Source: SZUA-545 sp050297855
GTDB taxonomy: Bacteria > Campylobacterota > Campylobacteria > Campylobacterales > SZUA-545
Assembly (NCBI GenBank): GCA_050297855.1
Contig: JBNKTC010000002.1
Coordinates: 62,001-126,000 of the forward strand
Reading direction: 5' to 3'
Length of the DNA stretch: 64,000 nt
The notes under the pieces are model-generated. The model saw only the letters and a list, made by a program, of their open reading frames with translations. It was not told the DNA's origin and did no database searches. Of this stretch, positions 8,815 to 17,709 are shown piece after piece. Each line of letters begins with the position of its first letter. Position 1 is the first letter of the stretch. The position numbers were made by a program, and so were the translations under genes.

Positions 8815-9560
8815 TAGAGCTGCTTTAAGACGGCATCGCATTCGTCGATCCGCTCTTTAATATAGCGTATCCGCTCGTGGATGTCCGGGACGAGTCGAAG
8901 CACCTCCTCTTTGGTCCGGTTCTTCTGAAAATCCTGAAAACCTTTGAGGAGTTGTCGTAATGCGTGTTTGATCGCAAGCAGTATCTGGATAAACTCCATT
9001 ATATTCTCCCCCCTTTTTCCCCTTTGTCGGTTGGAATCCCTCTTTTTACCGCTACTCTTATCCTCGGCCAGGCCGAACATCTGCTGTTCCCGCCGCTCTT
9101 TTTGCTCGATGCTCTCATCCGTATCGTGAAGCGTTCCGACCAGTGATGCGTTCAACTCCGTATGGCGCATCAGCTGGTTTTGCGTATAGGTGTGGAGCGG
9201 GGCTGCGGCAGGCGAAGGTGTCGGCTTGGCCGTCAGGGTATGAAGTATCTGTTTAAAAAGCGTGTCCAGCTTTTTTTTAAAGCTCTGGATGTCTGCCGGA
9301 CTCTGACGTTCGGGCAGGGAGGCAAAATGGCGTATAAGATCCGTAAGCAGCTCCCGTCCGCGGAGTGATTCGGGAGACGAAGATGATGCGAAGAGAGAGG
9401 TGGCAAAATGCTCGATCAGAGTCTTGGCACTCGGGAGGTCAAGACCGCTTTTAAGAAGTGTAGCGAGGAGCTGGGATGAGTTGCTTTTGATCAGTTCGGC
9501 TGCCGCATTTTTGGAAAGTTCGGTCTGGCCGCTTAAAAGGTTTGAAAGGAGGGAGCTCAT
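8811..9560 (-). CDS. uncharacterised helical protein with Pro/Ser-rich linker
   Basis: About 249 residues from the ATG at 9560, which is preceded at a good distance by AGGGG. Earlier in-frame ATGs exist at 9569 and 9617. The N-terminal third (SSLLSNLLSGQTELSKNAAAE onward) is leucine-rich helix. A Pro/Ala stretch (KPTPSPAAAPLH) and a basic linker (SGKKRDSNRQRGKRGE) separate it from a C-terminal helical region of about 60 residues. No signal peptide, no membrane segment and no domain that I recognise. It is divergent from hemD (104-base gap) and convergent with the Cys-rich miniprotein. Confidence 0.6.
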   Translation of the reverse strand: MSSLLSNLLSGQTELSKNAAAELIKSNSSQLLATLLKSGLDLPSAKTLIEHFATSLFASSSSPESLRGRELLTDLIRHFASLPERQSPADIQSFKKKLDTLFKQILHTLTAKPTPSPAAAPLHTYTQNQLMRHTELNASLVGTLHDTDESIEQKERREQQMFGLAEDKSSGKKRDSNRQRGKRGENIMEFIQILLAIKHALRQLLKGFQDFQKNRTKEEVLRLVPDIHERIRYIKERIDECDAVLKQLY

Positions 9561-9664
9561 GACATTCATACCCCTAGTATCGGCTTTTGGAGCTTGTACT
9601 GAAATCAGTGGGACCAAACCCGATTTACGTTACGCTTTTAAGAGAGTTTGTGCAGGGGAGCAGA

Positions 9665-10291
9665 GTGGTTTTTATTTTAAACGAAGCGGAGTTTGCTGGG
9701 GTAGAGAACCTTCCCCTGCTCAGGACCGAGTACCTGAAACCGGTGATCGACTTCAGCGCTGTCAACAGCCTGATCGTGACATCGAAAAAAGCGTTGACGG
9801 CCCTGGAGATGATGGGGGCTCCCTGGCGGGATAAACACCTCTTTGCCGTCGGTGAGGCAACGGCTGAGGCGGTGCGTTCGCTGGGCGGTTCGGTCTACTA
9901 TTGTGCCGAGGGATACGGGGAGGCGCTGGCCAAGACGATCATCCGCAGCTATCCGCTGGGTAAGTACCTCTACTGCCGAGGTAAAGAGGTGGCGACGGAT
10001 GTGGGGGGCCTGCTTCGCCGCTCCAATGTCCGGGTTGATGATGCCGTAGTCTACACGACCCGGTGCGATACCGATATCCGTGCCGATATTCCGAAAGGGA
10101 GTGTCATTATCTTTACCTCTCCCAAAACGGTCCGCTGCTTTCTGAAAAATTGGGAGTGGGATGCGAGCTGGAAGGCCGTCGCAATCGGTAAAACAACGGC
10201 AAAAGCGTTGCCTAAAACCATAGCAGTCTCCCTCCCGGCAAGCCCCTCCTTCAGTGAGGCGGTTGCCCTGGCAAAGGGGTTGGAAAATTAA
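9665..10291 (+). CDS. hemD: uroporphyrinogen-III synthase
   Basis: HemD closes and inverts ring D of hydroxymethylbilane to give uroporphyrinogen III in tetrapyrrole synthesis. The weakly conserved family pattern is present: an N-terminal half with SLIVTSKKALTAL and HLFAVGEATAEAVRSLG, a middle LYCRGKEV, and a C-terminal half with VIIFTSPKTVRCFL followed by AVAIGKTTAKAL. I chose the GTG at 9665 because AGGGGAG lies four bases upstream, giving 208 residues. The frame is open back to a TTG at 9587 and a GTG at 9608, but those lack ribosome sites. The stop is followed within a few bases by the promoter of the candidate 6S RNA. Confidence 0.75.
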   Translation: MVFILNEAEFAGVENLPLLRTEYLKPVIDFSAVNSLIVTSKKALTALEMMGAPWRDKHLFAVGEATAEAVRSLGGSVYYCAEGYGEALAKTIIRSYPLGKYLYCRGKEVATDVGGLLRRSNVRVDDAVVYTTRCDTDIRADIPKGSVIIFTSPKTVRCFLKNWEWDASWKAVAIGKTTAKALPKTIAVSLPASPSFSEAVALAKGLEN

Positions 10292-10309
10292 TCGGTTTCG
10301 CGCTATAAT
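10280..10309 (+). promoter_or_regulatory. promoter of candidate 6S RNA
   Basis: TTGGAA at 10280-10285, an 18-base spacer and a perfect TATAAT at 10304-10309 predict transcription from about 10314-10317, the start of a long closing stem. The promoter overlaps the last codons of hemD. Confidence 0.55.
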
Positions 10310-10313
10310 TAGG

Positions 10314-10512
10314 TTTGCTGAGCGGTGACGCTATCCGTAACATTTTGTTTCTTCAACCTAATATATTCAAGGGACAAATATTGGACCGGTGTGCCGGTGA
10401 CTTCGCCTGAGCGTCTGACGCGAGAAGCTGCCGCCTAAAGGAACGATGAGTCTCTTTACTGAAGTGATTAAGATCAAAATCACTAATGAGAACGCCCGCT
10501 CGGTGAAAAGCG
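10314..10512 (+). ncRNA. ssrS: structured RNA, probable 6S RNA (ssrS)
   Basis: The roughly 200-base region is non-coding and lies behind a TATAAT box. Its ends pair: TTTGCTGAGCGG (10314-10325) with CCGCTCGGTGAA (10496-10507), 12 pairs including G-U. Inside are a stable hairpin ACCGG-TGTG-CCGGT (10385-10398) and, on the 3' side, AGTGATT/AATCACT (10463-10484). A long closing stem, an open centre with a small 3'-side hairpin, and about 190-200 bases total fit 6S RNA, the RNA mimic of an open promoter that binds sigma-70 RNA polymerase. A terminator follows. From memory, 6S RNA in this phylum is often placed upstream of purD; I could not verify this. A different structured RNA is possible. Confidence 0.5.
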
Positions 10513-10521
10513 TTAAGAAAA

Positions 10522-10543
10522 GGTGACTGAAGGTCACGTTTTT
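10522..10543 (+). terminator. rho-independent terminator of candidate 6S RNA
   Basis: GTGAC-TGAAG-GTCAC (10523-10537) forms a five-pair hairpin followed by GTTTTT. It would end transcription from the TATAAT at 10304. Confidence 0.6.
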
Positions 10544-10550
10544 AGCTTTG

Positions 10551-10717
10551 AAACCGAACGTGCTGAGCACAGCGAACCGTGAGGTCACAAATAAAATGTA
10601 AGCTGGATCTTTGGGATGCAGTAAATATTACGAAACCGAATGTGCCGAGCAAAGCGAGCCATGAGGTCTCAAATAAAATGGAAAAAGCTGCAAAGTGCAA
10701 AGCGAGCCGTGAGGTCT
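10551..10717 (+). repeat. two and a half degenerate direct repeats upstream of purD
   Basis: Two 48-base units, 10551-10598 and 10633-10680 (42 of 48 bases identical, period 82), both begin AAACCGAA and end CAAATAAAATG. A third partial unit at 10697-10717 matches 20 of 21 bases of the core GCAAAGCGAGCC...GAGGTCT. No ORF with a ribosome site runs through them. Between the last unit and purD are two weak hairpins (GTCTTT/AAAGAC near 10714-10735, and CCTTTG/CAAAGG at 10765-10786) and then the purD ribosome site. The block may be a decayed array or purD leader. Confidence 0.65.
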
Positions 10718-10837
10718 TTACTTAAGATAAAAGACTTGACTGATCGCAGCGATCGTAAAACAATCCTTTGCCACCCGTGACAAAGGAAGCTGATAAACTC
10801 TAAAAAATTTTCAAAAACAACAACCACAAGGAAACCA

Positions 10838-12097
10838 ATGAACGTACTGATCCTAGGAAGCGGCGGACGGGAATACTCCATCGGACGGGCACTTAAACAA
10901 GACAGTAAAGTCAGCAAAATCTATTTTGCTCCCGGAAACGGTGCCACGGAAACGCTGGGCGAGAACCTTGCCATCAAAGCGTATGACGAGTTGGCACAGT
11001 TTGCCAAGTCAAACGGGATCAACCTGACGATTGTCGGCCCCGAAGCGCCCCTTACCGACGGTGTGGTGGACATCTTTAAAGCCGAGGGACTCAATATCTT
11101 CGGACCGAGCAAAGAGGCGGCCCAGCTTGAAGGCTCCAAGGTCTACATGAAAAATTTTCTTAAAAAGCACAATATCCCCACGGCGAAGTTTATCGAGACG
11201 GATGACCTGGAGAAGGCAAGTGCTTTTATCGATACGATGCGTACGCCCATCGTCGTCAAAGCAGACGGACTGTGTGCGGGTAAAGGGGTGATCATCGCCA
11301 TGTCCCACCAGGAAGCGAAGGAGACAGCCCGCGATATGCTCAGCGGCGCCTCATTCGGGGATGCGGGGAAAAAGGTGATCGTAGAAGAGTACCTTGACGG
11401 ATTTGAACTCTCCGTATTCGCCATCTGCGACGGTGAGAATTTTATCACGCTGCCTGCCGCACAGGACCACAAACGCCTCTTGGATAACGATGAAGGACCC
11501 AACACGGGGGGAATGGGCGCCTACTGCCCTACGCCCCTGGCAACGGACGATCTGATGGAGAAGATCAGCCGTGATCTGATCAAGCCGACAGTCGACGGGA
11601 TGAAAGCGGATGGTACGCCGTTTGAAGGTGTACTTTTTGCCGGCGTCATGGTCGTGGACAATACCCCGTATATCCTGGAGTATAACGTCCGTTTCGGCGA
11701 TCCCGAATGCGAAGAGATCATGGCCCTGATCGACTCTTCGGTCTTTGACCTGTTTGATAAGGCGAGCCGTAAAGAGCTGGATAGTCTCGATATCCGCTTT
11801 AAAAAGAAAGTGGCCATCGGTGTCGTCGCAGCCAGTAAGGACTACCCGTACAAATCCAGTGAGCCGGCACGCATCACTGTCTCCCAGGAGGATAGCGACG
11901 CGGCACACATCTCCTACGCCGGTGTCGGTAAAAAAGAGGACGGGCTGTATGCTACAGGCGGCCGGGTACTGGTCAGTGTCGGCCTGGGTGACGATATCAA
12001 AGAGGCGCGTGAAAATGCCTACCGGCTGCTGGAGAATATCAGCTTTGACGGAATGCAGTACCGCAGCGATATCGCCTACCAGGCACTGGGGAAATAG
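10838..12097 (+). CDS. purD: phosphoribosylamine-glycine ligase (GARS)
   Basis: PurD ligates glycine to phosphoribosylamine using ATP, the second step of purine synthesis. The 419-residue protein has the N-domain loop ILGSGGREYSIG, the family signature VGPEAPLTDGVVD, the ATP-grasp segment IVVKADGLCAGKGVIIA, and the metal-binding region NVRFGDPECE. AAGGA about seven bases upstream supports the ATG at 10838. It starts a likely operon through the RDD protein (3-base gap), lptD (overlap), a phosphoribosyltransferase and pnp. The leader of roughly 300 bases between the 6S-like terminator and purD carries the degenerate repeats. Confidence 0.96.
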   Translation: MNVLILGSGGREYSIGRALKQDSKVSKIYFAPGNGATETLGENLAIKAYDELAQFAKSNGINLTIVGPEAPLTDGVVDIFKAEGLNIFGPSKEAAQLEGSKVYMKNFLKKHNIPTAKFIETDDLEKASAFIDTMRTPIVVKADGLCAGKGVIIAMSHQEAKETARDMLSGASFGDAGKKVIVEEYLDGFELSVFAICDGENFITLPAAQDHKRLLDNDEGPNTGGMGAYCPTPLATDDLMEKISRDLIKPTVDGMKADGTPFEGVLFAGVMVVDNTPYILEYNVRFGDPECEEIMALIDSSVFDLFDKASRKELDSLDIRFKKKVAIGVVAASKDYPYKSSEPARITVSQEDSDAAHISYAGVGKKEDGLYATGGRVLVSVGLGDDIKEARENAYRLLENISFDGMQYRSDIAYQALGK

Positions 12098-12100
12098 TCG

Positions 12101-12550
12101 ATGGACGAGAAGCTCGAACGGGATCTGATCCGCGAAGGCCTCACCATTGCGGGAAGCGCCAAACGGATCAAGGCGTATGTGATTGATGAAGTCCTGATCA
12201 CGCTTATCATCATGGCAGCGTTTTGGGAGAATCTTGCCCGGGAAGAGAATATAGAAGTGGTGATCCAGACGATCAACTCCCTCTTTTTCGTCGTCGTGGG
12301 CCTTAAGGTGGTCTACCATACGCTTTTTGTCTACCTCTACGGAGCCTCCCTGGGCAAGATCATCACCCGCTGTATGGTCGTGGCGTATGATGACTTTTCG
12401 AAGCCGACACTGATGGCTTCTTTTGTCCGTGCAAACGGCCGGATCGTCAGTGAGATGATCTTCTACATCGGGTTTATCTGGGCCTTTATGAATGAAGAGC
12501 GTCAAACCTGGCATGACAAGATGGCAAGAACCCTTGTATTAGATGTTTAG
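12101..12550 (+). CDS. RDD family membrane protein
   Basis: A 149-residue inner-membrane protein. It has the RDD pattern near residues 20-30 (AKRIKAYVIDEVLIT, with the Arg and the Asp of the motif), then two to three hydrophobic helices and the C-terminal TWHDKMARTLVLDV, where the family typically shows WHDxxAxTxVV. RDD proteins are small membrane proteins proposed to act in transport; some are Na+/H+ antiporters, but no function can be assigned here. It lies three bases after purD and overlaps lptD by eight bases, an arrangement consistent with translational coupling. Confidence 0.85.
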   Translation: MDEKLERDLIREGLTIAGSAKRIKAYVIDEVLITLIIMAAFWENLAREENIEVVIQTINSLFFVVVGLKVVYHTLFVYLYGASLGKIITRCMVVAYDDFSKPTLMASFVRANGRIVSEMIFYIGFIWAFMNEERQTWHDKMARTLVLDV

Positions 12551-14615
12551 CCGCTTTATCCCCCTCTTTTTTCTTCTGCTATCAAGCCTCTGCGCCGAGC
12601 AGGTAGAGCTTTATGCCGACAAAATCGACAACGACGCCAACCGTACGATCGCCGAGGGGGATACTTATCTTATTCGTAAAGATTCCACGATCAAAGCGGA
12701 TATCCTCTACTACGACAAGAATAAAAAGACGATCGAAGCCTATGGCAATATTTTTATCACGCAAAAAACAAACAGTTATACTCTGACCGATTACCTCTTT
12801 ATGGACATGGACGAGAAGTATACGGTCCTGGATAAACTTTTCTATATGAGCGATGCGGAAAATATGTGGATCAGTTCTCGACAGGCTCGCAAAGAAGAGG
12901 CGATCTATACACTCAAGGCAGCACGTATTTCCAGTTGTGATCCCCAGGAGCCCGACTGGACGATCGGTTTTAGTAACGGGAACTATGATGAGGAAGACGA
13001 ATGGGTGAACCTCTACAACCCGGTTATCTATGCCGGGCGGGTGCCGGTCTTTTATCTACCCTACCTGGGGATACCGACCTCGACGAAGCGTCGCAGCGGA
13101 CTATTGCGTCTGACTTTCGGGACATCGGATAAAGAAGGTTATATCTTCAAACAGCCGGTCTATCTAGCTCCGCATTTGTGGTGGGATGCGACAGTCACAC
13201 CCGAGATCCGCAGTAAACGGGGGACAGGACATAATGTGGAACTTCGCGTCGCCGATTCTCCCTATTCGGAAGGCTCTTTTGAGATCGGGAAGTTTGATGA
13301 TTACGAAGGATATGCTAAGGAGGAGGAGCTTCAAAACAGTACACACTCCGGTGTGCATCTAAACTATGAACGCAGCCGGGTGTTTGCAGAGCCATCCGAC
13401 GGGGCTCATGATGCCCTCTATATTGACTACCTAAATGTCAATGATGTAGACTACCTTGCACTACGGGACCTGCCCGCTACCCAGAATGTCCCTTCAAAAC
13501 TGAACTACATGCTGTACAATGCGAACAATTACTTCGGGGTCAATGCCAAGTATTTTTTGGATACGACCCAGCCGACAAATGACCGGACGGTCCACATCAT
13601 GCCCCAGGTCCAATACCACTCCAACACCGATGATCTAATCTGGGACAACCTGCTTTTCAGTATGGACTACCGATATAAAAACTATACCCGGGAAGAGGGG
13701 ATGACAGCCAAGGAACATGCGGTTACGGTACCGCTCTCCTACTCATTCGGACTGTTTGACGACTATCTTAATGTACTGCTAAGCAACAACTTCTACTACT
13801 ATAAGATCAATTATGAGAATGAGAATGAAGAGAGTGCCGTTGCAGCCGATTTTGAGGAGGGCGGGCAGATCCATAAGGACAATGTCTACCTGGCGCTTTT
13901 TACGGATCTTTCCAGGGGATACGACAGCTTTTTCCACAACCTGAACTTTACATTGGGTTATACGCGGGTCACCTCCTATGATGCTTACGGCCATTTTGAA
14001 AAACAGTTTGTCACTCCAACCCAGGATAAGGATACGGTCGAGATGAAGTTCTCCCAGTATTTCCTTAACAACGGTACCAGTTTTCTGACGCATCGTATCG
14101 GCCAGTCGTTTGTGATCAACGAGGAGGATAACGTTACGACATCTGATATCGAAAACGAAATCAACCTGAAGCTTGCGGGCGGTTTTTCCCTGGACAGTCT
14201 GCTCACCGTTTCGCATGAATACAGTGCCATATCCAAAGCGACTCATACGGTCTCCTATACCAAACCCAATTTTTCACTCTCCGTCAATAATATTTTTGAA
14301 AAGAATATGCTGCTGGATACGATCACGACCAACTACTATACTTATCAGGCGATGTATCGACCCTTCCCTGCCCACACGTTCAAACTCGATTACAATTATG
14401 ATACGATCAATGATACCACGACGGGCTATGGAGCCGAGTATCTGCTGAGCAAGAACTGCTGGGACTTCACGATGACTTTTACCCGGACGATTACACCCTA
14501 CCTTTCCAATGACGAAGTAAATTCAAAGATTAATGATATAATCTACTTAAAAATCAATCTCAAACCACTATGGGGCTTTGAGCAGAAAGCGTATGAATTC
14601 GAACAGGACGGGTAA
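12543..14615 (+). CDS. lptD: LPS-assembly outer-membrane protein LptD
   Basis: LptD is the outer-membrane barrel that inserts lipopolysaccharide into the cell surface with LptE. The 690-residue protein has a signal peptide (about residues 1-18, ending SSLCA), an N-terminal OstA/LptA-like beta-jellyroll (VELYADKIDNDANRTIAEG, then YGNIFITQ), and a long C-terminal beta-barrel rich in alternating aromatic residues, including the conserved region YLPYLGIPTSTKRRSGLL. The start overlaps the RDD gene. The length is slightly below the enterobacterial protein (about 780). Two cysteines that form the inter-domain disulphides in E. coli are not obvious; only isolated cysteines are seen. Confidence 0.92.
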   Translation: MFSRFIPLFFLLLSSLCAEQVELYADKIDNDANRTIAEGDTYLIRKDSTIKADILYYDKNKKTIEAYGNIFITQKTNSYTLTDYLFMDMDEKYTVLDKLFYMSDAENMWISSRQARKEEAIYTLKAARISSCDPQEPDWTIGFSNGNYDEEDEWVNLYNPVIYAGRVPVFYLPYLGIPTSTKRRSGLLRLTFGTSDKEGYIFKQPVYLAPHLWWDATVTPEIRSKRGTGHNVELRVADSPYSEGSFEIGKFDDYEGYAKEEELQNSTHSGVHLNYERSRVFAEPSDGAHDALYIDYLNVNDVDYLALRDLPATQNVPSKLNYMLYNANNYFGVNAKYFLDTTQPTNDRTVHIMPQVQYHSNTDDLIWDNLLFSMDYRYKNYTREEGMTAKEHAVTVPLSYSFGLFDDYLNVLLSNNFYYYKINYENENEESAVAADFEEGGQIHKDNVYLALFTDLSRGYDSFFHNLNFTLGYTRVTSYDAYGHFEKQFVTPTQDKDTVEMKFSQYFLNNGTSFLTHRIGQSFVINEEDNVTTSDIENEINLKLAGGFSLDSLLTVSHEYSAISKATHTVSYTKPNFSLSVNNIFEKNMLLDTITTNYYTYQAMYRPFPAHTFKLDYNYDTINDTTTGYGAEYLLSKNCWDFTMTFTRTITPYLSNDEVNSKINDIIYLKINLKPLWGFEQKAYEFEQDG

Positions 14616-14677
14616 AATGATCTGCAACACCGTTGCCGATATGGAAAACCGGATCAGGGCGGACAAGAGGAGAAAAG

Positions 14678-15334
14678 ATGGTACTCTTTGAAAACAGGGA
14701 GGATGCGTTTAACCAGCTGGCTCAACAGCTTCCCATTCCCCGGATGAAAAAAGAGGAGTGGGTCATATTGGCCGTCTCCCAAGGCGGAGTCTTTTTTGCC
14801 GATAAGATCGCGGCCCTGACCGGAGGGAGTGCGGACTACCTCTTTACCGAAAAGATCACCGCTCCCAACAACAAAGAGTGCACAATCGCCATGGTCAGTG
14901 AAACCGAAGAGATCGTCGTCAACGAGCGTCTGATCGACTCCTTCGGTATTACCCTCGATTATGTTTACGGCGAAGCGAAGCGGAAGTATGACGAAAAGAT
15001 CCTTGCCTATCTTTACAAGTATCGCAAAGGTGATATGGTCAGCAACCTCAAAGATAAGAATATTCTGCTTCTGGATGAAGGAGCCGATACGGGAATGACT
15101 CTTATGGCTTCGCTCAAGACGGTGATCGCCATGGATGTTGCCAAGGTGGCCGTCGGCCTTCCGGTCGTACCGGAGAGCATCGCTGTCGAGCTCTCTAAAA
15201 TCGTAGATGAGGTATACTTTGCCCATACGATTAAAAACTATGTCGACGTCTATACCTACTACCGGGAGTTGCCGGAGTTTGACGCCCTTTCGTTCGGCGA
15301 GTTGAATAATAAATATTGTAGATTGAAGTATTAA
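14678..15334 (+). CDS. phosphoribosyltransferase-family protein
   Basis: A 218-residue cytoplasmic protein. The start at 14678 is supported by GAGGAG five to ten bases upstream; an in-frame ATG at 14633 has none. The PRPP-binding loop of type I phosphoribosyltransferases is represented by ILLLDEGADTGMTLMA, though the usual VDDVxxTG is changed to LDEGADTG. The N-terminal part has a pyrophosphate-type loop VSQGGVFFADKIA. The base substrate cannot be told. From memory, the homologue in Helicobacter pylori is also placed between lptD and pnp, so the link is old. It lies 14 bases before pnp, and a role in RNA or nucleotide salvage is only inference. Confidence 0.78.
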   Translation: MVLFENREDAFNQLAQQLPIPRMKKEEWVILAVSQGGVFFADKIAALTGGSADYLFTEKITAPNNKECTIAMVSETEEIVVNERLIDSFGITLDYVYGEAKRKYDEKILAYLYKYRKGDMVSNLKDKNILLLDEGADTGMTLMASLKTVIAMDVAKVAVGLPVVPESIAVELSKIVDEVYFAHTIKNYVDVYTYYRELPEFDALSFGELNNKYCRLKY

Positions 15335-15348
15335 AAGGAAAAAGATTA

Positions 15349-17574
15349 ATGTCGTATGTATGTAAAACGTTCGCCCAAAACGGTTGCGACGAGAAGTATG
15401 AGTTCGGAAAAGTCGCAAAACAGGCGGACGGTTCGGTTCTTCTGACCGAAGGGGATACAGTAGTCCTGGCGGCGGTGGCCGTCGAACCGGAGCCGGTGGA
15501 GGAGGATTTTCTTCCCCTGACAGTGCAGTACCTGGAAAAGTCGTATGCCGCCGGGAAGATCCCGGGCGGTTTTTTCAAGCGGGAAACCAAACCGGGGGAT
15601 TTCGAGACACTGACTTCCCGTATCATCGACCGCTCCCTGCGTCCGCTTTTCCCCAAAGGGTTTAACTATCCTGTCGTGATCTCCGTGACCGTACTCAGCT
15701 GCGGCGAGGGGGCTGATCTGCAGCGCCTGGGACTTAATGCCGCGTCCGCCGCACTCTTTACATCGACACTTCCGGTCGATCTGTGTGTCACCGGCGTCCG
15801 GGTCGGTAAGATCGAAGGGGAACTGAAGGTCAACCCGAGCTTGGAAGATCTGGCATCAAGCTCCCTGGATATGTTTGTAGCCGGGACGGGCGAGCAGCTT
15901 CTGATGATCGAGATGAAGGCCAATGGTACCACAAACCTCGAGGTGACGGAGCCGGTCATGGTCGATGCGATCATGGAGCCGATGAGCGGGGTGCAGACGA
16001 TCAGCAGCTATAACGTCAACGAGATGGACGAAGCGGAGCTGGTGGAGGTACTGAAACTTGCCGGGTCCGTGATCAATGAAAATACGACGGCATACCAGGC
16101 GGATTTTAAAGCGGCAGCCAAAGAGAAAAAAGCATACACCCTTGCCACGGAAGTCAGCGATGAAACAGTCTACAAGTACATCAAAAGCAATTTCGAGGCG
16201 AAGATCAAAGCGGCAACAAATCAGCTGGCAAAAACGGAGCGAAGTGATGCTCTGAAACTTATCCGGAACGAGATCCTCGCGACTGACGAAGCGGTTTCCG
16301 GCGAGTGGGACAAAGAACTGGTCGACCTGCTGGTAGGAAAGATCAAAAAAGAGATCGTCCGCAAACAGATCCTGGAAGAGAAAGTCCGTGCCGACGGTCG
16401 CGCACTTAACGAAGTACGACCCATCAGCATCGAGACCAATATCCTGCCGCGTGCCCACAGCTCCGTGCTCTTTACCCGCGGTCAGACCCAGGCTTTGGCC
16501 GTGCTGACCCTGGGAAGCGACCAGGACAGACAGGCCCACGAGAGCCTGACGAGTTCCGGTACACAGTATGAAAACCTAATGCTTCACTACAACTTCCCAG
16601 GTTTTTCCGTCGGGGAGGCAAAACCATCCCGTGCTCCCGGACGCCGCGAACTGGGCCACGGCAACCTGGCCAAGCGGGCAGTCGAGTGTACGATCAACCC
16701 GGACTTTGATATGAGCATCCGGATCGTATCCGAGATCCTTGAGTCTAACGGATCTTCCTCTATGGCAACGGTATGTGCGTCGTCCTTGGCGCTCAAGGCG
16801 GCCGACGTCCCGACGGAAAAGCTGATCGCCGGTGTGGCGATGGGGCTGGTCGTCGAAGGAGACAAACATGCCGTCCTGACCGATATCATGGGCCTTGAAG
16901 ATCATGACGGGGACATGGACTTTAAGGTGGCCGGTTCCCGCGAGGGGATCACGGCGCTCCAGATGGATATCAAACTGGGCGGGATCAACTACCAGATCCT
17001 TGAAGAGGCGCTGGAACAGGCTAAAGAGGCGCGTCTGCATATCCTCGGCCTGATGGAAAAAGCCGAGAGTGAGATCGTACTTAATACCGGTGCGCTGCCG
17101 TCTTCCATCTCCTTCGAGGTGGATGCAAGCAAGATCGTCGACATCATCGGCCAGGCAGGTAAGACGATCCGTGAGATCATCGAGAAGTTTGACGTCTCCA
17201 TCGACCTCGACCGCGAAAGGGGCGGTGTCAAGGTCCAGGGCTCCGACAAGTCCAAAGTGGACGGCGCCGTCGACCACATCAAAAACATCGTCGAAAACAG
17301 CAAAGGGCGGGCGGGCAAACCACAGCCGAATAAAGCATGCGATTATGAAAAAGGGCAGGTGCTTGACGGCAACGTCGAGAAGGTCCTGAAGTTCGGTGCG
17401 CTGGTCAAACTGCCCGACGGCAACACCGGGATGGTCCACATCTCCAAGCTGGCCAACCGCCGCGTCGACAGTGTCGAGTCGGTCGTTTCCGAAGGCGAAG
17501 CGGTAAAAGTCCAGTTCATCGAGCAGGGCAAAGACGGCAAGATCAGCCTCGCAATGGAGGGCGTCTCTATCTAA
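15349..17574 (+). CDS. pnp: polyribonucleotide nucleotidyltransferase (PNPase)
   Basis: PNPase degrades RNA 3' to 5' by phosphorolysis and is a core RNA-turnover enzyme. The 741-residue protein has the two RNase PH-like cores separated by an all-helical linker (first core about 1-235, second about 320-560, including FTRGQTQALAVLTLGS and the FSVGEAKPSRAPGRRELGHG active-site region). A KH domain follows (IIGQAGKTIREIIEKFDVSI) and an S1 domain ends the protein (GQVLDGNVEKVLKFGALVKL). AAAAGGAAAAAG precedes the ATG. It is the last gene of the purD operon; a hairpin lies five bases after the stop. Confidence 0.98.
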   Translation: MSYVCKTFAQNGCDEKYEFGKVAKQADGSVLLTEGDTVVLAAVAVEPEPVEEDFLPLTVQYLEKSYAAGKIPGGFFKRETKPGDFETLTSRIIDRSLRPLFPKGFNYPVVISVTVLSCGEGADLQRLGLNAASAALFTSTLPVDLCVTGVRVGKIEGELKVNPSLEDLASSSLDMFVAGTGEQLLMIEMKANGTTNLEVTEPVMVDAIMEPMSGVQTISSYNVNEMDEAELVEVLKLAGSVINENTTAYQADFKAAAKEKKAYTLATEVSDETVYKYIKSNFEAKIKAATNQLAKTERSDALKLIRNEILATDEAVSGEWDKELVDLLVGKIKKEIVRKQILEEKVRADGRALNEVRPISIETNILPRAHSSVLFTRGQTQALAVLTLGSDQDRQAHESLTSSGTQYENLMLHYNFPGFSVGEAKPSRAPGRRELGHGNLAKRAVECTINPDFDMSIRIVSEILESNGSSSMATVCASSLALKAADVPTEKLIAGVAMGLVVEGDKHAVLTDIMGLEDHDGDMDFKVAGSREGITALQMDIKLGGINYQILEEALEQAKEARLHILGLMEKAESEIVLNTGALPSSISFEVDASKIVDIIGQAGKTIREIIEKFDVSIDLDRERGGVKVQGSDKSKVDGAVDHIKNIVENSKGRAGKPQPNKACDYEKGQVLDGNVEKVLKFGALVKLPDGNTGMVHISKLANRRVDSVESVVSEGEAVKVQFIEQGKDGKISLAMEGVSI

Positions 17575-17578
17575 AATG

Positions 17579-17610
17579 GGACCTTTTTTATAAAGGTCCT
17601 GGATTTTCAT
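17579..17610 (+). terminator. terminator-like hairpin after pnp
   Basis: GGACCTTT (17579-17586) pairs with AAAGGTCC (17592-17599) in an eight-pair stem with a five-base loop. The following T-run is short (GGATTTTC), so it could also be an RNA-processing or stability element. It separates pnp from atpE. Confidence 0.6.
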
Positions 17611-17632
17611 CTTTCTTTTAAGAAAAGTGGTG

Positions 17633-17638
17633 TATAAT
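17633..17638 (+). promoter_or_regulatory. -10 box for atpE
   Basis: A TATAAT preceded by GTG-rich sequence gives a predicted start near 17645 and a leader of about 65 bases before atpE. No consensus -35 is visible, which is usual for sigma-80/sigma-70 promoters of this phylum. Confidence 0.5.
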
Positions 17639-17709
17639 CCCGCCCAACAAAGTGTTAAGTAGGGATACGCAAGCCGAACGGACTTTGAATATTAAACAGG
17701 AGAACTTCA

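Noticed and set aside
9587..9664. A 5' extension of hemD to a TTG start at 9587.
   Set aside because: No ribosome site at either 9587 or 9608, while GTG 9665 has AGGGGAG at four bases and gives a typical length.
10551..10717. The repeat block before purD as a CRISPR array.
   Set aside because: The units are 48 bases and degenerate, with only two and a half copies and a single spacer of 34 bases; no cas genes are nearby.
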